64,000 nucleotides of DNA, from assembly GCF_025340265.1 (NCBI RefSeq), contig NZ_CP022707.1, positions 1,922,501 through 1,986,500 of the forward strand. The letters are read 5' to 3'. Shown piece after piece: positions 10,299 to 19,952 of this stretch (position 1 is the stretch's first letter; each line of letters opens with the position of its first letter). Source of the stretch: Novosphingobium sp. 9. Its GTDB lineage: Bacteria > Pseudomonadota > Alphaproteobacteria > Sphingomonadales > Sphingomonadaceae. The notes under the pieces are model-generated. The model was not told the origin of the DNA and did not search any database. It saw only the letters and a program-made list of their open reading frames with translations. The position numbers and the translations under genes are program-made.

Positions 10299-11924
10299 TC
10301 AGGCCGCTTCGACCGAAGGAGCGAACCCCGGTGCGGCCTTGCGAACGCCTTCGTCAACATGCGCCTCGAATTGCGCGAAGTTGTCGATGAAGCGCTTGAC
10401 GAGCGCCTGTGCGGTCTCGTCATAGGCAACCGGATCGGCCCACGCGCCGCGCGGATCGAGCAGCTTCGTATCTACGCCCGGAACCGAAACAGGCACTTCG
10501 AAGCCGAAATTCGGATCTTCCTTGAACTCGGCGCTGTTGAGCGAGCCGTCGAGCGCGGCGTTCAGCAGTGCGCGCGTGGCCTTGATCGGCATGCGCTTGA
10601 TGCCCTCCATCGTCGCCTTGCCGCCCGACCAGCCGGTGTTGACCAGCCAGCACTTCACCCCGCCCCTGGCGATCCGCTCCTTGAGCAGGTTCCCATAAAC
10701 AGACGGGTGACGCGGCATGAACGCGGCACCAAAGCAGGTGGAGAACGTCGTTTCCGGCTCGGTCACGCCGATCTCGGTGCCCGCGACCTTGGCGGTATAG
10801 CCCGAGAGGAAGTGGTACATCGCCTGTTCGGGCGTGAGCCGTGCGATCGGCGGCAGCACCCCGAAGGCATCAGCGGTCAGGAAGATGATGTTCTGCGGCA
10901 CCGGCCCCAGATTTTCTTCCGAGGTGTTGGGAATGAAGTCGATCGGATAGGCCCCACGCGAGTTTTCGGCGAGCGAGGCGTCGTCGAAATCGAGCGTGCG
11001 GGTGTCAGGATCGATCACCACGTTTTCCAGCACGGTGCCAAAGCGCTTGGTGGTGGCGTAGATTTCCGGCTCCGCCTCGGCCGAGATGCGGATCATCTTG
11101 GCGTAGCAGCCGCCTTCGAAGTTGAAGACCGCGGTGTCCGACCAGCCATGTTCATCATCGCCGATCAGCGTGCGAGAGGCATCGGCCGAAAGCGTGGTCT
11201 TGCCGGTGCCCGAAAGGCCGAAGAACACCGCGGTATTGCCATCGGGGCCGATATTGGCCGAACAGTGCATCGGCATCACGCCCTTGGCGGGCAGCAGGAA
11301 GTTGAGGATGCCGAAGACCGACTTCTTCATTTCGCCCGCATAGGCCGTACCGCCGATCAGGATCAGCTTTTCGGTGAAGTTGACCGCGATCACCGTCTCG
11401 CTGCGGCAGCCGTGGCGCTCGGGATCGGCGCGGAAACTGGGCAGGTCGATGATCGTGTATTCCGGCGCGAACCCGGCAAGCTCATCCTGCGTGGGACGGA
11501 CCAGCAGCGTGCGGATGAACAGGTTGTGCCAGGCATATTCGTTGACCACCCGCACGTTCACGCGGTGTTCGGGCTGCGAGCCCCCGAACAGGTCCGCGAC
11601 GTAAAGCGTGTCCTTCTGCGACAGCGCCTTCAGGAAATCGCTCTTGAGCGCAGCGAAATGCGCCTCGGTCATGGGGCGGTTGACGTCGCCCCACCACACG
11701 GTGTCTTCGGTCGTCGCATCGCGGACGATGAACTTGTCCTTGGCCGAACGGCCGGTGTGCTTGCCGGTCGCCACAACGAAGGGGCCGTCCGCTGCGAGCA
11801 CACCCTCCCCGTTGCGGACCGCATGTTCGACCAGTGGTGCGGTCTGCAGATTGGCGTGGATCGTTGCAGTGGTCTCGATACCCTGCGCGGAAAGCGGTGT
11901 GTTGAGAACTGTGGTCAAGGTCAT
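10299..11924 (-). CDS. pckA: Phosphoenolpyruvate carboxykinase (ATP)
   Basis: Converts oxaloacetate and ATP to phosphoenolpyruvate, CO2 and ADP, the entry step of gluconeogenesis. The 541 residues match the ATP-dependent family in length. Motifs are [12 protein letters not shown] (58-69), the P-loop [13 protein letters not shown] near 236-248, and the metal site region [10 protein letters not shown] just after it. A strong AGGAGG site precedes the ATG. It is divergent from chvI; in rhizobia and other alphaproteobacteria pckA has the same position and its expression depends on ChvI, so control from the shared 280-bp region is plausible. Confidence 0.97.
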   Translation of the reverse strand: MTLTTVLNTPLSAQGIETTATIHANLQTAPLVEHAVRNGEGVLAADGPFVVATGKHTGRSAKDKFIVRDATTEDTVWWGDVNRPMTEAHFAALKSDFLKALSQKDTLYVADLFGGSQPEHRVNVRVVNEYAWHNLFIRTLLVRPTQDELAGFAPEYTIIDLPSFRADPERHGCRSETVIAVNFTEKLILIGGTAYAGEMKKSVFGILNFLLPAKGVMPMHCSANIGPDGNTAVFFGLSGTGKTTLSADASRTLIGDDEHGWSDTAVFNFEGGCYAKMIRISAEAEPEIYATTKRFGTVLENVVIDPDTRTLDFDDASLAENSRGAYPIDFIPNTSEENLGPVPQNIIFLTADAFGVLPPIARLTPEQAMYHFLSGYTAKVAGTEIGVTEPETTFSTCFGAAFMPRHPSVYGNLLKERIARGGVKCWLVNTGWSGGKATMEGIKRMPIKATRALLNAALDGSLNSAEFKEDPNFGFEVPVSVPGVDTKLLDPRGAWADPVAYDETAQALVKRFIDNFAQFEAHVDEGVRKAAPGFAPSVEAA

Positions 11925-11942
11925 CTCCTCCTATGACTTGCC

Positions 11943-11967
11943 CGCTCCGGTTTTCCCGGCCGGAGCG
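11943..11967 (-). promoter_or_regulatory. Hairpin in the pckA leader
   Basis: A perfect 8-bp stem (CGCTCCGG / CCGGAGCG, loop of 9) lies just upstream of the pckA Shine-Dalgarno sequence on the minus strand. It could affect mRNA stability or initiation. It could also be chance in GC-rich DNA. Confidence 0.35.
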
Positions 11968-12203
11968 CCCATTCCTGTACCTGCCGCCCCTTCCCTCGGA
12001 AGAAGAGGCGGCCGGCGGATGCAGAATGTGCATAAATCCCACAGAATGGAACGCCGAGTGCGTCCAAATGGGTGTTGCAAACGATATTCCACGCGTTGTC
12101 AGCGCGGCATGGGCGGGCTACTCACAAGTCCGAAGACGACAGCGGTTTGACGGGTAGCGATGCACGCCGAATCCGCGAGTTAGGAAGGTTTGCAGGGTCC
12201 GTC

Positions 12204-12980
12204 ATGTCCGCGTCCGCCCCCCCGGAGTCGCAGCCGGAGTCGCTCTCCGCTCCAGCGCAGGCGACCAAACGCCAGCAGACGATCGCGCTCGTCGACGACG
12301 ATCGCAATATTCTCACGACGCTGTCGATCTCGCTACAGGCCGAAGGCTTCGCGACCCGCGTCTATGCCGATGGGGCGACCGCGCTGCGGGCGCTGCTCGA
12401 CAACCCGCCCGACCTTGCCATCTTCGACGTGAAGATGCCGCGCATGGACGGCCTCGCCCTTCTCCAGGCGTTGCGGGCGAAGTCCAGCCTGCCGGTGATC
12501 TTCCTGACCTCGAAGGACGAGGAGCCGGACGAAGCGCTGGGGCTGGCGATGGGTGCTGACGACTACATCACCAAGCCGTTCAGCCAACGCCTGCTCGTCG
12601 CCCGTATCCGCGCGATCCTTCGCCGCAGCGATCTGGCCCGCGAGGCAGGCGACATGTCCGAAAACGAGCCGGTTCCCGACCCCGTGGTGCGCGGGCGCCT
12701 GCAACTCGATCCGGCACGCCATATGGTGACATGGCGTGATCGCGCGGTGTCTTTGACCGTGACGGAGTTCCTGATCCTTGAAGCGCTCGCCGCGCGCCCC
12801 GGCGTGGTCAAGAGCCGGAACCAGCTGATGGACGCCGCGTACAACGACGATATCTACGTCGACGATCGCACCATCGACAGCCACATCAAACGCATGCGGC
12901 GCAAGTTCCGGCAGGTCGATCCGGAATTCAGCGCGATCGATACCCTCTATGGTGCCGGTTATGCCTTCGCCGATGGCTAG
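12204..12980 (+). CDS. chvI: Two-component response regulator, ChvI type (OmpR/PhoB family)
   Basis: A DNA-binding response regulator that acts with the ChvG sensor. After an Ala/Pro/Ser-rich N-terminus, the receiver domain starts at [12 protein letters not shown]. The phosphoacceptor Asp lies in [13 protein letters not shown] and the conserved Lys in DYITKPFS. The C-terminal winged helix contains YGAGYAF. The start is ATG at 12204; upstream in-frame sequence from 12072 looks non-coding. It is first in the chvI-chvG-hprK-rapZ-EIIA-HPr cluster and divergent from pckA, the arrangement known in rhizobia, where it regulates envelope stress, acid response and central carbon genes. The name is by synteny and family. 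Confidence 0.9.
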   Translation: MSASAPPESQPESLSAPAQATKRQQTIALVDDDRNILTTLSISLQAEGFATRVYADGATALRALLDNPPDLAIFDVKMPRMDGLALLQALRAKSSLPVIFLTSKDEEPDEALGLAMGADDYITKPFSQRLLVARIRAILRRSDLAREAGDMSENEPVPDPVVRGRLQLDPARHMVTWRDRAVSLTVTEFLILEALAARPGVVKSRNQLMDAAYNDDIYVDDRTIDSHIKRMRRKFRQVDPEFSAIDTLYGAGYAFADG

Positions 12981-14552
12981 GGCGCGGCCCGTTTCGGGCT
13001 GGCGTCCTTTCAAACCCCGTTTCGGGATTTCGCGCCGTGTCTCGTTGACCGCGCGCATCCTTGCCGTGAACGTGATCGCGCTGGCGCTGATGGCCGGCAG
13101 CCTGTTCTACATCGACAGCTATCGTCGCGAACTGCTGGCGGAGCGCTACCGACTGGCCGCCGCCGAGGCCGAAATCGCAGCCAGCGCCCTTGCCGCGCGC
13201 AGTCCTTACGAGCGGCTCGACCTGCTGGCCCGGATCGGCACGACGCAACACCTGCGATTGCGGTTATATGATGCCAAGGGCGACCTTGTTGCCGACAGCT
13301 TCGCTCTGGCCCCCCGTCCTACACGCTGGTAGATCCGTCAAAAGAGCCATGGGTGCAGGACGCTGCACGGATGCTGGACCGGGCCATGGATGTCATTCTC
13401 GGCTCCAGTCCGCTCGACGAGTATCGCGATCCCACAGTCGACAAGGCCGCCAACTGGCCCGAAATCGCACAGGCGCTTGCCGCACACGATACGCGCATTC
13501 AGCATATGGCCGCGCCGGACCAGACGCCGATCATCATTGCGGCAACGCCGGTCGGCACCGATGGCGAGGCGCTGTTGACCACCCGCAATGCGCGCGACAT
13601 CACCGACAATGTACGAGAGGCGCGCCAGACGCTGGCGATCATTGTTGGCGCGGCGCTGGTCGTTTCGGTCCTGCTCTCGCTGTTTCTGGCCCGCACCATC
13701 GTCGAGCCGCTGCGCAAGCTTGTCCGGGCGGCGGTCCGCGTGCGGCTGGGGCGTGACCGCAGCGTCATCGTGCCGCGCCTGCCCGACCGACGGGACGAAA
13801 TCGGACTTTTGGCCCGCGCGATCTCGGACATGAGTCTGGCGCTACGCCAGCGCATCGATGACGTGGAAAGCTTCGCTGCCGATGTCTCGCACGAATTGAA
13901 GAATCCGCTTACCTCTCTGCGCAGCGCGCTGGAGAGCCTCGAACGGGTCGAGCAACCGGATCTACGCCGTCAGTTGATGGGCATTGCGCAGGATGACGTT
14001 CGACGGATCGACTTCCTCATTACCGAAATCGCCGATGCCAGTCGCATCGATGCACAATTGAGCCGTACGACATTCGAACCGGTCGACATGACCGGCCTTG
14101 TTCGCGCGCTTGTCGCCGAACGCGACCAGCGCGGCGTGAACGAGGGGCGGCAAGTTGTGATCGGGCGCGAAGGATCGCAGGACCTGCTGGTGCCGGGCGA
14201 TGCCTCCCGCCTCGCTCGCGTGCTGCAGAACCTCCTCGACAATGCGGTTTCGTTCTCGCCTGAAAATGCCTCGATCGAAGTTGCGCTGTCGCGGCAGGAA
14301 GATCGTATCCGCGTTGCCGTCAGCGACCATGGGCCCGGCATTCCGGAAGATGCGCGCGAGCGGATTTTTCAGCGTTTCCACTCGCTGCGGCCGGACGGCG
14401 AAGCCTTCGGGCGGCACAGCGGCCTCGGCCTCGCGATCGCCCGGACCATTGTCGAGGCCCATTTCGGCAGGCTGGCGGCAATGCAACGGGAAGACGGAAA
14501 ACCCGGCGCACGCTTTGAGTTGACCTTGCCCGCATGGGAAAGCGTGCCATGA
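12973..14552 (+). CDS. chvG: Sensor histidine kinase, ChvG type; single-base frame break in this sequence
   Basis: The membrane sensor kinase partner of ChvI. The start ATG at 12973 overlaps the chvI stop. The first part has a membrane segment ([19 protein letters not shown]) and the start of the periplasmic sensor domain, then stops at 13330. Adding one C to the six-C run at 13310-13315 restores [10 protein letters not shown] and joins it to the frame that continues to 14552. That part holds the second membrane segment, a HAMP linker, the H-box [17 protein letters not shown] and ATPase motifs [15 protein letters not shown] and GLGLAIAR. Most likely a sequence error, since the rest of the operon is intact. 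Confidence 0.85.
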
Positions 14553-15004
14553 GCGAGGCACAAGGCGCCATGGACGGGATCGCCCGGCAACTGACAGCAG
14601 TGGCTATCGACGGCATGGCGATACTGATCGACGGGGCCTCCGGGCTGGGCAAGTCCTCGCTGGCTCTCACGCTGATTGATCGGGGAGCACGACTTGTCGG
14701 CGACGATTCCGTCCTTCTGGACGACAGCGGAGACCGCCTGCTGGTTCGCCCTCACCCTCGAACGAGCGGTTTGATCGAAGTCCGCAATCTCGGCCTCATC
14801 CGGACGGCCCCGGTCCAGCACGCATTTGTGTCGCTGTCCGTCACGCTGGATTGCGAAGCGCCCCGGTTTATCGAGGCGGCAGGCAAGCGTGATATTCTCG
14901 GCCATGCTGTCCCGCACGTCGATATCTGGCCCACGGAAGCCACACTGATGGCCTTCAAGGTGGAACTCGCACTCAAAACCTATGGACTTTTCCGGGGAGA
15001 GTGA
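14549..15004 (+). CDS. hprK: HPr kinase/phosphorylase, short alphaproteobacterial form
   Basis: Phosphorylates, and may dephosphorylate, HPr on a regulatory serine. At 151 residues it corresponds only to the C-terminal catalytic domain of the Gram-positive enzyme, as is usual in alphaproteobacteria. The Walker A motif GASGLGKSSLAL is at 29-40, LVGDDSV follows, and the later LGHAVPHVDIWP region is typical of the family. I chose ATG at 14549, which overlaps the chvG stop as ATGA. Its substrate HPr is encoded four genes downstream in the same cluster. Confidence 0.93.
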   Translation: MSEAQGAMDGIARQLTAVAIDGMAILIDGASGLGKSSLALTLIDRGARLVGDDSVLLDDSGDRLLVRPHPRTSGLIEVRNLGLIRTAPVQHAFVSLSVTLDCEAPRFIEAAGKRDILGHAVPHVDIWPTEATLMAFKVELALKTYGLFRGE

Positions 15005-15076
15005 CGATGCGAGAGAACAAGACCGATCAGGCAGGACCAACTGCCGACGGCATGAGGCGGGCGCGGACAAGCAAAC

Positions 15077-16033
15077 ATGAATGAGGACGATCCATCGTTG
15101 CAGGCTCAGCCTGTCGGAAGCGGCGAAAAGCAGCAGCTCATGCTCGTCACCGGCATGCTCGGTGCGGGAAAGACGACCGCGCTTCGGGTGCTGGAAGATC
15201 TCGGTTGGGAAATCATCGACAATTTCCCCGTCCGGTTGCTCGATCGCCTGCTCGACCCTGCAAATCATGAAGAGAGCGGCACATCCGGCCCGCTGGCGAT
15301 CGGCTTTGACTCGCGAACGCGCGGCTTCGATGCCCAGCGGATCATCCGGCAAGTCAAAACGCTGGTCGAGCGCGGCAGCGTGGAACTGACCACCCTGTTC
15401 CTGGACTGCACGTCTGCGGAACTCGAACGACGGTACAACGAAACGCGCCGCCGGCATCCACTGGCCCACGACAACCCGGTGGCAGTGGGCATCCGCGCCG
15501 AGCGCGATCTTATGGCACCGCTTCGGCGCTGGGCCGAAGTTCTGATCGACACCAGCGACTTCACCTCGAACGATCTCCAGCGCACCATCCGCGACCGTTT
15601 CGGTGAGGAATCTCCTGCCGAAATGACGATCACCATCACCAGTTTCGGCTTTTCGCGCGGCATGCCGCCGCTTGCCGATCTGGTGTTCGACATGCGCTTC
15701 GTGGACAATCCGCACTGGGACCCGGTACTGCGCCCGATGACGGGACAGGATGCCCCAGTCGGTGACTACATCCGCAAGGACCCCGCTTTCGACGAAGCCT
15801 TCGAGCGGATGCGCGATCTGCTCATGCTGTTGCTTCCGCGCTACAAGGCGCAAGGAAAAAGCTACGTGACGATTGCCTTTGGCTGCACCGGCGGTCGGCA
15901 CCGTTCGGTCTTCACCGCCGAACTGATGGGCGAAGCCTTGCGTCTCGCCGGTTTTTCGCCCACATTGCTGCACCGCAACCTGGGGGCGAGAGCGGCTGAC
16001 CTTCTCGAAGGAGGACTGCCTCGTGGCAACTGA
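15077..16033 (+). CDS. rapZ: RapZ family RNase adapter / nucleotide-binding protein
   Basis: A P-loop protein of 318 residues. In E. coli the family member RapZ senses glucosamine-6-phosphate and guides RNase E to the GlmZ small RNA; the role in alphaproteobacteria is less clear. Walker A is GMLGAGKTT (26-34). Later motifs include DNFPVRLLDRL, GFDSRTRGF, LFLDCTSAELERRYNETRRRHPLA and the C-terminal IAFGCTGGRHRSVF. These are all hallmarks of the YvcJ/RapZ family. It lies between hprK and the PTS EIIA gene, a common position in this order. Confidence 0.94.
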   Translation: MNEDDPSLQAQPVGSGEKQQLMLVTGMLGAGKTTALRVLEDLGWEIIDNFPVRLLDRLLDPANHEESGTSGPLAIGFDSRTRGFDAQRIIRQVKTLVERGSVELTTLFLDCTSAELERRYNETRRRHPLAHDNPVAVGIRAERDLMAPLRRWAEVLIDTSDFTSNDLQRTIRDRFGEESPAEMTITITSFGFSRGMPPLADLVFDMRFVDNPHWDPVLRPMTGQDAPVGDYIRKDPAFDEAFERMRDLLMLLLPRYKAQGKSYVTIAFGCTGGRHRSVFTAELMGEALRLAGFSPTLLHRNLGARAADLLEGGLPRGN

Positions 16034-16087
16034 GCAAAAGACTGGGACCAGGATGCATTCGCAGGAAATTCGGAGCATTCTTTTCCA

Positions 16088-16492
16088 ATGATCGGCATGA
16101 TCCTCGTCACGCATGGCAATCTTGCCGTCGAATTCGTCAATGCGATGGAACATGTCGTGGGTAGCCAGACAGCGGTCGCCACGATCTGTATCGGCCCCAA
16201 TGACGATATGGAGCGTCGCCGTTCCGAAATCGCCGACGCCATCGCAGCTGTCGATTCGGGCGAAGGCGTGATCGTTCTGACCGATCTGTTCGGCGGCACA
16301 CCGTCCAACCTTGCCATTTCGCTGATGCAGGCAGGCAAGGTCGAAGTGATCGCCGGTATCAATCTCCCCATGCTGATCCGCCTCGCCAAGGCGCGCCGCT
16401 GCATGCCGGTTCGCGATGCCGTGACGGCGGCGCGGGATGCAGGCCGGAACTACATCACCATCGCCAGCGAATATCTGGGTCAGGACGCATGA
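16088..16492 (+). CDS. PTS EIIA component, mannose family
   Basis: A single-domain EIIA of the mannose/sorbose family, 134 residues. The phosphorylated histidine is H9 in LVTHGN, and the family motif LTDLFGGTPSNLA is present near 66-78. No EIIB or EIIC gene is near, so this is a regulatory EIIA (often called PtsM or ManX in rhizobia), not part of a sugar transporter. It would receive phosphate from HPr, whose gene overlaps its stop by 4 bases, and may act on the ChvG/ChvI pathway or other targets. Confidence 0.94.
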   Translation: MIGMILVTHGNLAVEFVNAMEHVVGSQTAVATICIGPNDDMERRRSEIADAIAAVDSGEGVIVLTDLFGGTPSNLAISLMQAGKVEVIAGINLPMLIRLAKARRCMPVRDAVTAARDAGRNYITIASEYLGQDA

Positions 16493-16767
16493 GCGAATTT
16501 CGCGAGACGATCCTTATCGTCAACAAGCGCGGCCTGCATGCGCGCGCCAGTGCCAAATTCGTCAATTACGTGTCGGAACTGCCGGAAACCGTCGGCGTGA
16601 TCGTAAGCAAGGACGGTACGGAAGCGGCCGGTAACTCCATCCTGGGGCTGATGATGCTTGGTGCCGCGAAAGGCGATACCATCGAGATCGCCTGCCGTGG
16701 CGACGGCGCGCAGCACGCGATGGAAACGCTCGGCGCACTGGTACGCGATGGCTTCGGCGAGGACTGA
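16489..16767 (+). CDS. HPr phosphocarrier protein
   Basis: The small PTS phosphocarrier, 92 residues. The active histidine is H17 in KRGLHARASAKFV and the regulatory serine, target of HprK, is S50 in AAGNSILGLMMLGA. Both sites are intact, so it can be phosphorylated both by enzyme I and by HprK. Its ATG overlaps the EIIA stop as ATGA. Enzyme I is not in this window. A SpoU methyltransferase gene follows within 10 bases. Confidence 0.95.
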   Translation: MSEFRETILIVNKRGLHARASAKFVNYVSELPETVGVIVSKDGTEAAGNSILGLMMLGAAKGDTIEIACRGDGAQHAMETLGALVRDGFGED

Positions 16768-16774
16768 TTTTCCC

Positions 16775-17578
16775 ATGCATCGGCGTACAATCACGGGCTT
16801 TTCCAATCCGCTCGTCAAGTTTCTGCGCAGCCTGCGCGAGAAGAAGCACCGCAAGCGTGAGCGTCGCTTTCTCGCAGAAGGCCTGCGTCTGCTGACCGAT
16901 GCCCGCGAGAACGGCATTCTTCCCGAAATCCTGGTGATGGCAACGGGACGCGATCCGCACCCTTTGCTCGAAGCACTGGAAGCGGACGTGCTGGCAGCGG
17001 GTGGCGATGTCGTCGAGATGGACGTCGAAATCCTCGCCAAGGTTACGGGCAAGGACAACCCGCAAGCCGTGGCAGGCGTTTTCTCCGAGTTCGACACTTC
17101 GCTCGCCAATATCGACCGTGGCGCATCGTCGATCTGGCTGGTGGCGCAGGCGATGCGCGATCCCGGTAATCTGGGCACCATGCTGCGCACCGGCGATGCC
17201 GTGGGCGCTGGCGGCCTGATCCTGATCGACGACTGCGCCGATCCCTTCTCGGTCGAGGCCGTGCGCGCCAGCATGGGCGCGATCTTCACCCAGAAGCTGG
17301 TCATGGCCCCGTGGGACGAGTTCGAACCGTGGCTGCGCTCCGGCCCCGGACAACTGGTGGCCGCCTCGCTTCGCGATCCTACCGGCTATCGCGAAGCGGC
17401 TTACACGGCCCCTTGCTTCCTGATGGTCGGCAACGAATCGCAAGGCTTGCCGGAAGCGTATGAGAAGGCGTGCGATATTCGCGTCACCATGCCGATGCTG
17501 GGCCGTGCCGACAGCCTGAACGCGGCGATCGCCGGGGCCGTTCTGGCCTATGAAGCATTGGCCCGCATCAAGGTCTGA
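16775..17578 (+). CDS. TrmH/SpoU family RNA 2'-O-methyltransferase
   Basis: A SAM-dependent SPOUT methyltransferase of 267 residues that probably acts on a ribose 2'-OH of rRNA or tRNA. The N-terminal part (NPLVKFLRSLREKKHRKRERRFLAEG) is the usual SpoU substrate-binding domain. The catalytic domain has motif 1 (QAMRDPGNLGTMLRTGDAVGA), motif 2 (FLMVGNESQGLP) and motif 3 (ADSLNAAIAGAVLAYE), which form the knot and SAM site. I chose ATG at 16775, since the frame upstream overlaps HPr. It is the last plus-strand gene before convergent rmuC. The RNA target is not known from sequence. Confidence 0.92.
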   Translation: MHRRTITGFSNPLVKFLRSLREKKHRKRERRFLAEGLRLLTDARENGILPEILVMATGRDPHPLLEALEADVLAAGGDVVEMDVEILAKVTGKDNPQAVAGVFSEFDTSLANIDRGASSIWLVAQAMRDPGNLGTMLRTGDAVGAGGLILIDDCADPFSVEAVRASMGAIFTQKLVMAPWDEFEPWLRSGPGQLVAASLRDPTGYREAAYTAPCFLMVGNESQGLPEAYEKACDIRVTMPMLGRADSLNAAIAGAVLAYEALARIKV

Positions 17579-17637
17579 GCCAGTTTAACCGATTTACAAA
17601 ACAGCCGGATTTCAAGACCGAAGCGCGAAATCGCGCC

Positions 17638-17667
17638 CCGGTTTCATACGGGCCGGTTTCATACGGG
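17638..17667. repeat. 15-bp tandem repeat, two copies
   Basis: The unit CCGGTTTCATACGGG is repeated exactly twice head to tail, just before the rmuC stop region and downstream of the methyltransferase gene. It has no obvious function and may be a replication-slippage duplication. Confidence 0.8.
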
Positions 17668-17670
17668 TGG

Positions 17671-19226
17671 TCATTCGGCTGCGGCGATACGCGGCAGGTC
17701 GGCGTCTGATGCTTCAGCGTTATCTGCCGAAGTCCCATAACGCGGGCTCGTTTCCACCAGCGCGACTTCATCCGAGACTTCGCGCTTACCGATCTTGATG
17801 TGCTTCTCGCTGAGGCGGCGTGCCCGGCTCAGGACATTGCCGTCATAGGTTCGGGCGAAGTCGTTGAAGCTGTTCACCGCCCGTCCGAGATGCACGCCTA
17901 CCTTGCCAAGGTCGTCTTGCGTCTTGGCAAGGCTATCGTAAAGATCGCTGCCGAGCTTGCCGATTTCGCGTGCCTCGCGCGCCAAACCCTCCTGCTGCCA
18001 GACCTGTGCGATTGTCCGGCAGATCGCGACAAGGTTGGTCGGGCTTGCCAGCAGGACCTTGCGATCGAAAGCATAGTCCCAAAGCCCGGAATCGTGATCG
18101 AGCGCGGCGGCGATGAAATGTTCGCCGGGGACGAACATGATGACGTAATCCGGCGCATTCTCGAACTGGCTCTGATAGCTCTTGGCGCCCAGCGTCTGAA
18201 TGTGATTGCGCATCGAAGCGGCATGCTGGTCGAGAAAGACGTTGCGGCGCGTTTCATCTTCGGCCTCGAACGCATCCTGATAGGCGTTCAGGGAAACCTT
18301 GGCGTCGATGACCAGTTGCTTGTTGCCCGGCACGCGAACGATCGCGTCAGGACGAAGCCGGCCATCCTCGGTCTCGATCGATTGTTCGGTCTCGAAATCA
18401 GTATGCTCGGTAAGGCCGCACTGTTCGAGCACGTTTTTCAGCTGCTGCTCGCCCCAGCGCCCGCGCGCCTTGGGGCATTGCGAAGCGAGTTGCTGAGGCG
18501 GGCGGCTTCGGCACGCACGCGTTCCTGGCCTGCGCTGAGTTCGACAAGTTGCCCGGTCAGCGTGGCGAAGGCATCGGTGCGCTGCTTTTCCAGTGTGGCG
18601 ACCTGCAATTCATAGCTTTTCAGGCGTTCGCCGACAGGGGCCAACAGGGTTGCGATACGCTCTGCACTGGCTTTTTCGCTTTCCTCGAAACGCGCACCAG
18701 CGCGATGGAGGAAGGCTTCCTGCGCGCCCGCCAGAACCTTCGCACCAGCGTTCTCGAACTCCTTGCGCAAGCCTTCCTGCGCTTCGATCAGCAAGCGCTT
18801 CTGCTCGTCGAAATTCGCGGTCTTTTCGCGCAGGGTCGAGAGTTCATCGGAAAGCGCGCGTTGTTCACGAAGCAACACATCGACGCGCTGAGCATGCTCG
18901 GAGCGCGTGCGTTCGTGCGCCTGTTCCAGTTCACTGCGGGCCTGCTGGAGCGTTGTGACACTCTCGCCGCGGAGGCGTTCGGTCTGCGCTGCGTGTTCCG
19001 TTCTTGCCCGCTCAAGGGCCACAGTCAGTTCGTCTACCCGACTGGCTCTTTCACGCGCCGCTTCCAGTTCGGCGAAGGCGCGCAGATACTTACCGTCCGC
19101 CTCGCGCGCTTCCTTTTCGCGCGCGTCGGCCATCGCACGCCACTGCGCACCGGGTCGCGAGCCGAAGACCCAGCCCAGAACGAGACCGATGACGAGTGCG
19201 ACAATGGCGAAGACGATTCCCTGCAT
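17671..19226 (-). CDS. rmuC: DNA recombination protein RmuC; single-base frame break in this sequence
   Basis: RmuC is a membrane-anchored coiled-coil protein with a predicted endonuclease-like domain that limits DNA inversions. The 5' part (start 19226) has an N-terminal membrane helix and a long Glu/Arg/Ala-rich coiled coil. It breaks after RLSNSLRNAP and would stop near 18438. Adding one base to the four-base run at 18472-18475 restores KARGRWGEQQLKNV and joins the frame with LEQCGLTEHTDFETEQ. That frame has the conserved nuclease-like block LRPDAIVRVPGNKQLVIDAKVSLNAY and the final coiled coil. It lies downstream of def and recR on the same strand. The break is probably a sequence error. 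Confidence 0.85.
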
Positions 19227-19295
19227 GCCCCGAGCTTATCGGGAACATTCAGGGAACGCCAGTCTCTATTGCAGAATTTCCACCAGTTTGGCGGA

Positions 19296-19865
19296 TCAGG
19301 CCGCCTTGCGCAGCTTGTCGAGCTTCTTGAGCGCCATCTGGCGCTTGAGGCGCGAGAGGTGGTCGATGAACAGGATGCCTTCGAGATGGTCCATCTCGTG
19401 CTGGAGGCAGGTCGCCATCAGATCGTCCATGACCTCTTCATGGACAGTGCCGTCAAGGTCCTGCCAGCGAGCGCGAATCCGGGCCGGGCGTTCGACTTCG
19501 GCGAAGATCTCGGGCACCGAGAGGCAACCCTCGGAATAGACCGAATAGTCTTCCGAGGGGTCGAGAATCTCGGGATTGATGAACACCCGCGGCTCGCGCT
19601 TGGTGGGCTGGTGATAGTGCTCGTGATCGCCGTGCGAGTGGCACTTCTCGGGCTCTGCATCCGGGTCATCGGGCTGCAGGTCGATGACCAGCACGCGCAG
19701 CGGCACGCCGACCTGAATTGCGGCGAGGCCGATGCCGGGGGCATCGTACATCGTCTCGAACATATCCTCGACGAGCGTGCGCAACTCGTCGTCGAACGTT
19801 TCGACGGGCTTGGAGACCTGCTTCAGGCGCGGGTCGGGAACTTCGATGATTTCACGGATAGCCAT
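19296..19865 (-). CDS. def: Peptide deformylase
   Basis: Removes the formyl group from nascent N-terminal methionine. All three motifs are present: GIGLAAIQVG (44-53), EGCLSVPE (112-119) and the metal site QHEMDHLEG (155-163), with ligands C114, H156, H160 and catalytic E157. The start ATG at 19865 gives MAIREIIEVPDPRL; longer frames are unlikely. The protein is 189 residues because a polar insert at about 64-90 carries five histidines and one cysteine (CHSHGDHEHYH). It lies between recR and rmuC on the minus strand. The functionally linked fmt is the divergent neighbour across recR. Confidence 0.95.
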   Translation of the reverse strand: MAIREIIEVPDPRLKQVSKPVETFDDELRTLVEDMFETMYDAPGIGLAAIQVGVPLRVLVIDLQPDDPDAEPEKCHSHGDHEHYHQPTKREPRVFINPEILDPSEDYSVYSEGCLSVPEIFAEVERPARIRARWQDLDGTVHEEVMDDLMATCLQHEMDHLEGILFIDHLSRLKRQMALKKLDKLRKAA

Positions 19866-19952
19866 GTGCTCTAAATAAGCGCATCGTCGCGATTCCGCAA
19901 TCCGGGCGCTTGCGATCACCGTGATCGGATAAGGTGCGGGATAAACAGCCTG

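Noticed and set aside
15007..15084. Small open frame of about 25 codons between hprK and rapZ
   Set aside because: It has no clear ribosome site, overlaps the rapZ start and shows no family resemblance.
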